A DNA stretch of 64,000 nt from Puccinia triticina (lineage: Eukaryota > Basidiomycota > Pucciniomycetes > Pucciniales > Pucciniaceae). Made by a program: the position numbers and the translations under genes. The stretch lies in assembly GCF_026914185.1 (NCBI RefSeq), contig NC_070559.1, forward strand, positions 5,430,001-5,494,000. The letters run 5' to 3'. How positions within the stretch are numbered: position 1 is the stretch's first letter; every line of letters begins with the position of its first letter. This document shows positions 54,511 through 64,000 of the stretch, piece by piece. The notes under the pieces were generated by a model, which was given only the letters and a program-made list of their open reading frames with translations, was not told where the DNA came from and made no database searches.

Positions 54511-57500
54511 GTGGTTCAGACTGTTCCGACCACCTCCAACTCAAATCAAAGTGCCTCCACCACAGGGAAGGTGCCACACTTGGAGGAGGATTTTTGTAAA
54601 CAGGTCATGATGCAGATGGCTGAATTTGTTTTAAAAAACCGGCTAAGCAAGGAGTGTTCTGCTGCTTTCCTTGAGGCAGCAAGGCAGAACGTCTCATTTC
54701 TAGGAGACTTGTGGAGCACTGAAGATCGGATCATCAATACAAAATCTATGATTCAAAAGATCCCTAAGACTCAGGAGGCGGTTTTCCATCAGCTTGGACT
54801 TCTTCCGAATCTTACAACACAGATATGTTGTAAAAAATGCTTTGCGCTTTACCCCCTGAAAAAGGATAATCGAGAACCTTTGACTAAATGTACTCAGTCT
54901 TTTTTTTCCCAATATCAGGGATATTGTAAGTGGGCAAAGTCACAAGAACTTGTGCCTGTGTGTGATCAAGAACTCATGAAGCTCGACAAGCATCAATCAC
55001 GCAAACCGATTCGAACATACTCTTATCTGACTCTCAAGTCCTGGTTGAAAGATCAGCTTTCCCAACCTTCCTTCGAGGAGCTTCTAGATGCAAGTCTTTC
55101 AGCAACTAGTTGGGAACCACACAATGAAATGGAAGACGTGTGGCATGGAAGTGTCTGGCGAGAATTTCCAAACTTAGACGATGGGACGGGCGTTTACACA
55201 CAGAATTCCGGAAACCTTTTGTTTAGCCTGTATCTTGACTGGTTCAATGCTGAAGGAACTTCAAATCTTGGAAAGCATAACTCTATTGGAGCAATCATCT
55301 TGATCTGCTTGAATCTTCCTCCAGCTCAGCGTTACAAGCAGGAAAACATCTTCCTTTTCGGAATTATTCCAGGGCCAAACGAGCCTAGTCTAGACAAAGT
55401 CAACCATCTTTTACGGCCGCTAGTGAATGAATTGAAGGAATTTTGGAAAGGAATATTCTTTGAATCAACAGCTTCTCATGCACAAGGAAGAACTATCCGT
55501 GCGGCAATTTTTCCTCTCATTGCAGATCTTCCTGCTCTCCGCAAGGTTGCTGGATGTGGAAGTCATGCCTCAATTTGATTTTGCTCTTTTTGTATGTTGA
55601 GCAAGAATGAAATTGAAGAAACGGACAAAACAAAATTCCCCTTGCGCACAAATGATGAACAACGGAAACAAGCAAATGCATGGCTCCAACTCCAAAATGC
55701 AACTGAACGTAAACATTTTGTCAAGGAACACGGTGCAAGGTGGAGTGTACTCAACGAACTTCCATACTGGAGGCCAATAGAGTTCTGCTCTATTGAGTTA
55801 ATGCATGCATTGATTTTGGGCGACTTAAAGGATCACACAATGCGCTTCATGTCCTTGCCATTGGTTGCGTCCAAGCTCAAGATTATTCAAGAGAAAGATG
55901 CAGAATGGCAGAACGACAAGTCACACACCGAGCATCCGTTTGCAACGTATTCTGGCCCTAGCTCCATAAACAAGGGGAAACGTAAACTAGATGATCTTGA
56001 AAATCCAAATGCGAAATCCGACAAACCAAACAAGCGAGCTCGTGCAGCTGTAACAAAGCAAAAAAGTACCACAGCAAAGCAAGATATCGTTGACAGTGTG
56101 CTCTGCAGTGGCTCTGAGACAACTTCAGATGGGTCATCATCACATTCATATTGGCTTCGTATTCGGAAGAAGGCTTTATGTGATGCGGATGAGGAGGTAA
56201 CCACCAACTCAGAAGATGATAGTGCCAGTGATCACACTGCCACTCAAGCTCGACATAGAGCCCGCAGAGCTGCTCCATCACCAATACTGGACGTTAATGA
56301 ACCTAAACTCTTGCCGGAGGAGCTGGAAATAGTGCGGAGAACAATCTTACATACAATTGTCCCCTCTTGGATTGATCGTGTTCCACGCAACTTGGGATTG
56401 GCAAGCCATGGATCTTTGAAAGCAGCAGAATGGTTGATACTGTACAAAGTTTACTATCCCATTGCGTTAATTCCACTATGGACCAAATTGTACAAAGATT
56501 GTGCAACAGCCGAAAGCAAACAAAGAATATCTTCACTCCTGGAATCAACCACCCTACTATTGAAAATCTCACACTTTCTCACTCTTCCAAAGATCAAACT
56601 ACAGGATCTTAGTGAGCTTGATGGCTTGGTTTTGGAATACCGAAGGTGCCTTCAGGAAGGTTGGCCAACAAAACCAAGCAAGCCAAATCTACATCTAACA
56701 CAACATTACTCTGATGTTATTCGCCGTTTTGGACCCCCTCGATCAACTGCCGCTTGGGCACAGGAAAGAGTCAATGGAATGTTGCAGAAACTCCCTACAA
56801 ACCATCACAGGGGTGAGTTTTATATTAGTGTGTTTGTACTCAATTTGTAGAATTTTTAAGCTGACAATAAATTGGGTCTATTGCAGATGAGATACCTAAA
56901 ACACTGATGAAGGAGTGGCACATCAACTCAACGTTCCAGCTGATTCTCAAAGACCACAATAAAAAAAACATTGGTATCATAGGGAAAAATGACGAGAAGG
57001 AAACAACTCAAACTCAGTTGAATGGAACTTTGATGAAGAAATGGAAGCGAGCTGTGGCTGGTAAGGAGGGTTCAAGGGGAAGGCTGGGTCAAAGTGTAGA
57101 AGAACTTCAACTTTCCTCGAATGTTGAGGTTGTTGAATACATCAATATCAATGAGAAGAAGTTCACCACAAAAAGCCATCACCCAGGAAATTGCTTAGTG
57201 GAGTTCTACTTAGGGAGGGATCGACAATTTGGAGAGGTGGAACAAATATTCCAATCAGAAGAAACACCTGCGAAAACTTGGTTGATAGTCAGACCATTCA
57301 AGGAAGTAGCACAACAAGAAGATCCATACAGGGATTACCCGGATCTCAACTGCCGTCTAGTTCAATCCGATCAGGAGGTTAGTGAGGTGATTGACAGTGG
57401 AAGGGTTATTGGTCATGTTGCAATCCTGGCAAATCCGATCTCAACCTTTGGAATTTCGACAAACACCATCAGTGCTGTTGGATTGGGTACAGCTGTGAGT

Positions 57501-57515
57501 CTCATTCAATTTTGA
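54511..57515 (+). pseudogene. tnp2-family (CACTA) transposase, disrupted
   Basis: One frame runs from about 54511 (true start upstream or unclear) through a Cys motif (CCKKCFALYP), SYLTLKSWLKDQLSQPSFEE, a GNLLFSLYLDWFN block, NSIGAIILICLNLPPAQRYK, NIFLFGIIPGPNEPSLDKVN and AAIFPLIADLPALRKVAGCG. It meets a TGA at 55576-55578 and continues in the same frame with FCSFCMLSKNEIEETDKTKF, ARWSVLNELPYWRPIEFCSI and VPSWIDRVPRNLGLASHGSL. A 76-bp intron (GTGAGT ... TTGCAG, ending 56886) leads to the last part. These are basidiomycete tnp2 landmarks; the family cuts and joins CACTA-type transposon ends. The TGA stands where relatives have a residue before FCSFC and fits CGA to TGA. Otherwise the frame is well preserved. 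Confidence 0.85.
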
Positions 57516-57951
57516 TACAACATTTGTGTACATACTTATCTGAATTTTGGGTTTGTTTGGTTTTGTTTTTTTTTTACGTATGAAGGGGTGGGAGGGCCTT
57601 GTGAATTGATTGAAAATTGAAGGAAGAAAAAGGGATAACTGATTATCTGCCAGACCCCCTTTTCTTTGTTGTAAAATTCAGAAACGCATTTTCCACATAT
57701 TTGGTGTTGTTTCCCTTGATTTGCAATAGTGATACAAATCCCCATCAGCCTCAATTGCTGAATATTTCACCGAATTTGATGCACTTTAGCCAGTTTATCC
57801 TTTATTACTCTACTTTCTCCTTTTCAACCGTCAAACTCTGCTCAAAGCTCTTTTTCTCTTGAACTACTGCATAAAATACTCTTTCAATCATATACTGTCA
57901 TTCTTCTGAGATCTGCTTTCATCAAGTGTTCAAGACAAACTTCTGTGTGTC

Positions 57952-59662
57952 ATGCCTTCAGAATTCAACGAACAAAACAGGGCTGGGAATGAAGACAACA
58001 GGAATGATGCCTCTTCTGGTGTGGGTCCGGATGATAGTTGGATTTTGGCGGTTGTAGATGGATTAATTCCCAAGTTTGGAGTCAATGGAAGCACTTCTAC
58101 AATGGAAACCGGTGTTGGTGGTCAGTGTATAGTTAAATTTGATTGGTTTTCTGCTTGCTGATAGATGGGTGCACTTACTAGCAGGAAGTGATGCCCAGGA
58201 GCCAAACCAGCCATCAAAACTGCCAGAGACTTCTCGATTGGATCCAAAGTTTGTGGTGGAGAATGCCCGGCGTGCAAGGGAGGAGGCAGAAGCAAATGAA
58301 GACCACCATCGAGCTGAAAAGAGGTTGAGGGGTATTGCGGGAAAACAGGCTCTGGCAGAACATTGCGACAAACTATCTCGTGGTATCCAAAGCTTTGTAA
58401 AGTTCTTTCTTGGAAATCCTGACAAACCTCAAGATTATCTGCCTGCCCCGACGCGTGAAGAAATCAAGGCCCAGTACTGGGTGGACCAACGGACGGCTTC
58501 AATCAAAAGGGAACTCGATTGATTACGCCAGAGGCTCCAAGGGAAGACTCCTGCAGAGTTGGACTACTTCGTATCTCTGGCAGAGAAGGAAATCCGAAAT
58601 AACATCCAGTTGCCTTCTTTCATTCCCGCCGCTCAGAAGGGTAATCATAAAGGTCAACCTGTCAGCTCGCAAACTAAGGGTGATGTGGAGAGAGCTCTTG
58701 CTTTGGCCGGCATCTCAAGGCTCACTTTTGAATGGGAAATTAGCCACGGCGTTGTATCAACCTGGAACTCAACCATCTTAGAGGTGTTGGGAGGCAAGTC
58801 TGTTGAATGGCTTCGACGATCTATGCCAGTCACCGATGAACAGGCAGCCCAGGCGCCAGCAATAATCCAACGATGGGTCCGTACCAAGTCCCTCGAGATT
58901 CAACAATTCAAGAACATGAGCAGCAACACTTATAGTAAGATGAAGGACGAAAAGGCAAAAAAGGCGCAGTACCAAAGATGGAAAAAGAAGGTAAGTTACA
59001 ATTTTTTATTGCTAAATTTTGTTTTGTGTCCCTGTCTGATGAATTACAAATTTTGCATTGGCCGATGGATGTTCAAGATAAGGGAAAACAGGTGCAAAAT
59101 GGTCGACAAAGTCTTCCAAAAGAATGTCCAGCTGGCGCACATTGTTGAAAACAAGGACTGTGGCTCCGACATTGAAGATGGAGAGCTGAACATGTTACCA
59201 GTAAGAATGTGTCCAAATTGGCGTAGTGGCGATCTCACTTCGGTACTCCACTGCCTTGACAAAATGGTGAAGGCACAGGCGCAGCACCACAAAACCATTG
59301 AAACCAACGAGAAGATCTACGGCCGCTCTAAGACAATTTTCAAGACTTTCAAAGGCGCGAGGGGGGTGCCCAGAGATTTGCCTTGAGATTGCTATGATGA
59401 CGCCTGGTGGGAAAAGTTGAGTCCATTTGAGCGGGAAACCATCTCAACAGTCAAATCATTTGGCATCAAGGATATTACGAAGAACCTTGAAACACACTGT
59501 CATGGTACAACTATAAAAGGCGATTCAAATGCGGCATCTCAAAGTCCCACTCAGACCAAGAACAAGCGACGATTGGAAGACGATTCTGGGAATGCTGGTC
59601 CAAGTACGACGTCTGGGGAAGGTTCGGGTGAAAATGGAGGGAGAGGGATGAATGTGGATTAG
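57952..59662 (+). pseudogene. Probable tnp2-partner gene, disrupted
   Basis: Exon 1 starts with ATG 57952 (MPSEFNEQNRAGNEDNRNDA) and ends near 58115. After an intron the frame gives an Ala/Glu/Arg-rich helical region (ARRAREEAEANEDHHRAEKR), then TGA (58520-58522), LRQRLQGKTPAELDYFVSLA, WEISHGVVSTWNSTILEVLG and a Lys-rich end of exon. After a further intron it gives MCPNWRSGDLTSVLHCLDKM, HKTIETNEKIYGRSKTIFKT, TGA (59384-59386), DCYDDAWWEKLSPFERETIS and an acidic Ser/Gly-rich tail. Both stops keep the frame and fit lost CGA codons. The WRS..L...LD.M and R..P..LP.DCYD..W arrangement recalls proteins found beside tnp2 genes in basidiomycetes; the role is unknown and inferred only from position. 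Confidence 0.5.
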
Positions 59663-59826
59663 ATTGAATTCTCTTTATGCTTATTTTCCATATGCTTTTG
59701 ACTATCCATTAGATAGTTGGGGTACTTTGTGCCAATATGAAATCGTACTCTCCTGTGTGCTAACCGGATTGTATGTTTGAGTTCCACTCTGCTGGAGTAG
59801 GGCCAAAAAGAGGATTGTCCTTATTT

Positions 59827-59860
59827 GTCACTCTCATGTACGCGCGTACATAGCAGTGAC
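59827..59860. repeat. 34-bp palindrome 3
   Basis: GTCACT and AGTGAC enclose TGTACGCGCGTACA. Both outer arms and core are perfect. Confidence 0.9.
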
Positions 59861-59960
59861 ATAGCCCTCTAATGCAATCATAGCAAAAAAATGACATGCG
59901 AGGCAGTCTGCATGTAGATCTTCATGTAGCGGGTGAAATTTCATGTTACATTTGCATGAT

Positions 59961-59994
59961 GTCACCCTGATGTACGTGCGTACAAAAGGGTGAC
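59961..59994. repeat. 34-bp palindrome 4
   Basis: GTCACC and GGTGAC enclose TGTACGTGCGTACA, where one CpG has become TpG. Confidence 0.85.
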
Positions 59995-60554
59995 TCAAGT
60001 TCATACACACTTCAGATGGACTTCCAGCACACATATCACCCATTTCCTCTTCTAAACCCACATATATTGTTGTCAGTACCACATGCCTTCCTGAGAAATC
60101 TCTTTGCAGCTCTGAATAAGTATGTGCTTACGTTTGGAATTCCATGATTTGCTGTATCTTTTGAGAGTACAACAGTTTCATGGTTGGCTAATGACGAGAT
60201 AATCCACTACTCTGTAAACAGAAAGTCACGTGATATTCCAGTGCTGACCTCCTCTTTGAATAAGCATGCATATTTCAGGCTGATCTGTTTTAGGCTAATG
60301 AATACATAAGATTGGGAAGGGTTTGGCCATGCCAAACAAATACGTCTTTGTAGTTTATAACAAAGGTGGATTGTGGGTGAACAAAGGTTAGGTTAAAGGT
60401 TTTTCACACAATGGGAGTATTCTAGAACTGTGCACGAAGACTACATAAGAGGTCTCCTTCCCAGCCCATTCACCCCACATCAACCAAAAATCTCAACATC
60501 CTATCCTTCATTGTTCAAAATCCTCCTGATATCATTCTAAAATTTCACATCAAC
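59995..60554. other. Upstream region of the 60.5-63.1 kb gene
   Basis: AT-rich, with no gene seen. It should hold the promoter of the gene starting at 60555. A pyrimidine-rich stretch lies just before the start. Confidence 0.45.
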
Positions 60555-63111
60555 ATGGAAAACAATCAGCCTGTTATTTCGAATGCGCCTTCCAACACCT
60601 CATCCTCTTTGGACCCATCTTTTCCACCGGGTGCTTTGACTCCCCCCCCAAGTATGTTATTGCTAGCTTTCAGATAATCACCCGCTCTCTATGTACATCT
60701 AATTCACTTGCTTCTTTCCATAGGTCAAAATGTCATTGAAGCAAACTTTCCATCCAAGACTCTACCGGCCCCCACGTTCGAAGAGTTTTCAATCAGAAAA
60801 GACGACCCTGGTGCACCTCTCCCACTGAATCCCGATGAACCCATCCTTGACAATGAAATCCAGCAAATTACAGCAGAAGAATTTGGCTACACGATCCAAG
60901 CCGCCGAGGAGGCTGCTAAACATCTTGCCAAACTCAAGCTCCCCCGAAGTTGGAAGAAACAGGTGGACGAACTTTCTCATTCCATCAACAGCACCAAGCG
61001 CAGTAAGTCATCTAGTTCCAGATTTCCCCCTCCCGAAACAACTTCGTGGTGAATTTCTTACTGACATCATTTTATAGCATGGGAGAAAACTGGTGAAATT
61101 CCAGATGACGAAGCCATTAAGATACAAACCGGTAAATCCAGTTCCAACTCACCAAAAACATTGAAAGGATCCAGCAAGCCCCCCAAGAAACGCGCCAGGA
61201 AAGCGAACTCCTCCAAGCCAGTCGATTTGTTGGTCAAAAAAAATAACACGTCAACACTCACCACCCCATTGCAACCAATACCACCTTCAAACTCGCCAAA
61301 CCCATCCCAAATTCCGGTCTGCAAAGATTCTCGAGTTGAACATTGTCCTCCCAAAGATCCTCATTCCCCAGATCTTCCCATCCAGAGCACCACCACCGAT
61401 TCAGGCGACGCGGTCAACTCAATCGATCCAGGAGCTTCTCCGGCTCCTGTAATAACTTCCAATCCCCTAGAACTTGCTCCTATTGACCAAAACCCTGCAC
61501 CAAAATCAACTGCCAAAGATCCCCCCAGTATTTCCCCATCGAATGCCACGGAGAACAATGATCAACAACCAGCCCTTTCCAAAAACGATCAACCTGCTGC
61601 TTCCCACCCTCACCAAAATAGCTCCACCTCAGAAACTCAAAATTCAACCAAATCAATCCCTTCTAACCAAAACCCTGGCCCAACGACCTCTTCAGGTCAA
61701 CCAAATCAAACTGGCATCGGCCCACAGAACCGATTTTCCACCAACCCCCCCTCAAAATCGCCTGCTCGGCTACTTACCATTCTCAAGTCTGACAATGTGC
61801 GAATTGAAGTGGTTCGCATCCACCGCGAGTTTGATGGAGCCAAGCCTTCCTGGCAAAAGTACCAAACAACCTGGGCGTCCCTTACTCTCCTGGTCCAATT
61901 CCGAGCACAGTCAATGCAGACATCAGTTCCATCCAACCCTGAATTCCGCTTCCAACGCACCTCCTGCTCATATGCTTCGTGGATCAAAACCATAAGCTCT
62001 TTGTGCAAGTACTCCATCATTATATCATAATTCCTCTTAGAAATCATTCTACGACTAACTTTATAACCATTTATTTTATGTAGCAACAGAGTTCTTGTCA
62101 CCATCTTCCAACAAACAATGGTACTGCCCTGATGTTATCAACTTTCCCCTGCTTTCTACCTTCGGAAACAAAGATATCCCTCCCCAATCCTATATATCAA
62201 CAGCTGCCAAAACCCCTCATCCGGAGTCAACCCTAGTCCGCTTTCTCTATCGCCTTCTACACCCTGCTCAAACTTCAATCTCTGATTGGGCCAAGCTGGT
62301 TGCAGCCTCTGTTGAACTCATGGCCGATAGTCTTTATGTCCCACCTGCACCCACCGCCGTACACGATGAAGACCAACTCATTCAAGGTGTGCAAGTACTT
62401 CAACATATCGAGGCCATCAAAAATTCTTCCTCGAGCTTTGACACTGTGGAAGACAACCCTGGCGAAGACTCTCAACCTACTCAACGTTCTCATTCCGTTG
62501 ATGTTCTTCACGAATTTTGAAATTCAATTCTTGATGTCTTATCAGCATATGTTATCTTCCAAACCCATGCACTGAGCGAACCACCATTGACGGATGCGCA
62601 GAAGAAGACCAATTCACGCAACCTTTGCACGACCACTCGGAACCCATCTGGCACTGTTATTACCTCTGAAAACAAATCGTTGGACTTGGCAAACATTCAA
62701 GCTGAATCAAACCGTCAACTCCAATCATACCAGCACCGCCAGAACTACCAGCCATTGATTTTCTTTGTCCTTGCTGGAGTTCGGGGCCTTTTTCTAGCGT
62801 CCAGAAACCATCGCCATGCTTCCACAATTGATTGCATGTCATTCAATCAGGCAATTATGGTAATTAAACAACACTCAACTGCGTCACACACGCCTGAGGA
62901 ACCCATATGGAAGAACCTCTCAGCTTATATCGTCAAAATCTTTGCACCTGTCTTTTGCTTGCCAAACAAAATATCCCACCTTGAAAAGACACCAACTCGA
63001 TATGAGATTGCTGAAGCGATCACTATGGATTTTCTTAATCACTGGCGTGAAATCCAGCCCACTTCCCCATTTCTTATTCCTCATTCATCACATCAAATTC
63101 AAGAAAGTTGA
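60555..63111 (+). pseudogene. Unrecognised multi-exon gene with in-frame TGA
   Basis: ATG 60555 opens MENNQPVISNAPSNTSSSLD. An intron with a GTATGT donor leads to QNVIEANFPSKTLPAPTFEE. A second intron (GTAAGT, acceptor TTTTATAG) leads to a Pro/Ser/Gln-rich basic region (KPPKKRARKANSSK). The third join, near 62010-62083, could not be made in frame. From 62095 the frame reads NKQWYCPDVINFPLLSTFGN, meets TGA at 62518-62520, and continues in the same frame with PPLTDAQKKTNSRNL, NYQPLIFFVLAGVRGLFLAS and a C-terminus ending IQES. The hydrophobic LIFFVLAGVRGLFLAS segment is the most striking feature. I know no function. It points outward from the transposon, like the minus-strand gene on the left. 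Confidence 0.45.
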
Positions 63112-63649
63112 TTCTCAAAGCGTGTACATAGACAAGAGATTATCTCTTTTTGCTAGACAAATCAATACTCTTGACTGCCTTTTTCCCAAATTTTACGTGT
63201 TTATCTTCTTGTGATTTGTACATGGGGGGAGTGTTGAGCTTCTCACCCATTCACACCAAAATTCAGATATACTTTCTAACACGGTGAAATGTGGATCATA
63301 TGCAAACACACTGCAGAGCCAGCTTTGGCACGCATAGAACACATGAATTGAGGAATGAAGAGATGAAAATCAGGATAAGATTTCATGAGTCATACTATCC
63401 ATTGACATGCCCGTTGGAATTTTTGATACATTTATTGTGTGAGACAAAAAAGAAGTGGTGTAAAATTGAGTTAGGTCCGCTCGTGTCAATTTTTTTTGTT
63501 TTTCTTTCTTCTTAAGGCAACAGGGAGCCTCCAATCCTTCACTTTCAGCTGGAACCTCTTCTTTGGAGCACCCCTTAAGCCATATTTTGATATTTCAGAT
63601 CGACCAAGTTTCACCGCACACTCGACCTAACAAAAGCTCCAAAAATCTA
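63112..63649. other. Gene-free spacer
   Basis: It includes ATGGGGGGAG followed by TGTTGAG near 63222-63238, which looks like a polypurine tract plus LTR start, but no matching LTR was found in the window. No gene is seen. Confidence 0.4.
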
Positions 63650-64000
63650 TCAGGAAATGTCATATGTGTCACCTGAAAAATCATGATATTGAACCACACG
63701 TACACCTACAGCAAGTAAACCACCAAGACTTGGGACTCGCGATTCCATGCCCCCAAACCGAATGGAATCGCCAGCGCTAATTGTCTGAAAAGTTTGAAGT
63801 GCCTGACGACTGAGTGAAGCCAGTTTGATACAGCCAGATTGGGACTGAAAAAGGACATTGAATAGACATTTTTTAAGCGTATAATTTCTCCTCTGAAACT
63901 ATTTATTAATTCTAGAGGGAAATTCATACCTGCTTCATGGTCCCATCAACTACCTTAATGTAAGTCACACACTCCCGAATTGGATGCCACTCCACCTTCG
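63650..64000 (-). CDS. 3' end of an unidentified gene, cut by window edge
   Basis: The minus strand enters coding (KVEWHPIRECVTYIKVVDGT, then MKQ). It has a GTATGA donor near 63929 and an acceptor TTTTTCAG near 63845. It continues with SQSGCIKLASLSRQALQTFQ and AGDSIRFGGMESRVPSLGGL, ending at TGA 63650-63652. The splice sites and sensible frame support a real gene. I do not recognise the family. Confidence 0.4.

Larger units (their letters stand above)
52398..59994 (+). mobile_element. Decayed CACTA/tnp2-type DNA transposon
   Basis: A tnp2-family transposase (54511-57515) and a second, probably cooperating gene (57952-59662) lie between two pairs of 34-bp palindromes (52398/52542 and 59827/59961). 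I use the palindromes as provisional limits; the true ends and target duplication were not found. Internal stops show the copy is no longer autonomous. Very few CpG dinucleotides outside the palindromes suggest age or past methylation. Confidence 0.6.

Noticed and set aside
32700..62520. Reassigned TGA codon (TGA read as arginine)
   Set aside because: VPS37 ends at TGA where expected and intact host genes contain no internal TGA; the interrupted genes are transposon or pseudogene sequence.
63222..63260. Start of a 3' LTR (purine tract then TGTTGAG)
   Set aside because: No second copy of the following sequence was found upstream and the preceding gene is not a retroelement polyprotein.

Overview
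The window looks like a transposon-rich stretch of a basidiomycete genome, most likely a rust fungus (Pucciniales). The signs are short (about 60-130 bp) GT-AG introns, ordinary fungal housekeeping genes in small islands, basidiomycete-type tnp2, copia and gypsy elements, and very low gene density. The taxonomic call is an inference; no rRNA or other marker is present.

Layout. 1-12.35 kb: gene-free repeats, a 3.54 kb non-autonomous Helitron (2017-5560) and a nearly intact Ty1/copia element (6639-12352, identical-length LTRs, 5-bp target duplication GACCA). 12.4-20 kb: a host gene island with a secreted polysaccharide-lyase-14-like protein (minus), the meiotic recombinase DMC1 (minus) and the mitochondrial inner-membrane protein MDM31 (plus), the last two divergent. 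20-28.7 kb: repeats, an array of short palindromes around GATGACCGG, a second near-identical Helitron (23429-26977) and a small TA-flanked MITE. 28.7-31.4 kb: a second host island with ESCRT-I VPS37 (minus) divergent from a PAP2 lipid phosphate phosphatase (plus). 31.4-40 kb: decayed sequence with a RAD51-paralogue fragment, a deleted copia element and a spliced gag-like ORF. 40.06-50.9 kb: a SNF2 helicase pseudogene split by a young 8.65 kb gypsy element. 51-63.2 kb: a decayed CACTA/tnp2-type DNA transposon with a partner gene, bracketed by two pairs of 34-bp palindromes, with unrecognised genes pointing outward on each side. 63.65-64 kb: the 3' end of an unidentified gene on the minus strand.

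The most unusual features are: (i) five copies of a roughly 100-nt intron-like module (GTAAGT ... pyrimidine tract, AG) at the ORF borders of the gypsy element, which could produce a spliced Pol message; (ii) primer-binding sites in the copia and gypsy elements that are complementary to different parts of the same tRNA-Tyr; (iii) the paired palindromes around the tnp2 transposon; (iv) Helitron copies that differ in length only in G/C homopolymers; and (v) a run of in-frame TGA codons, confined to decayed genes, that fit CGA-to-TGA change.
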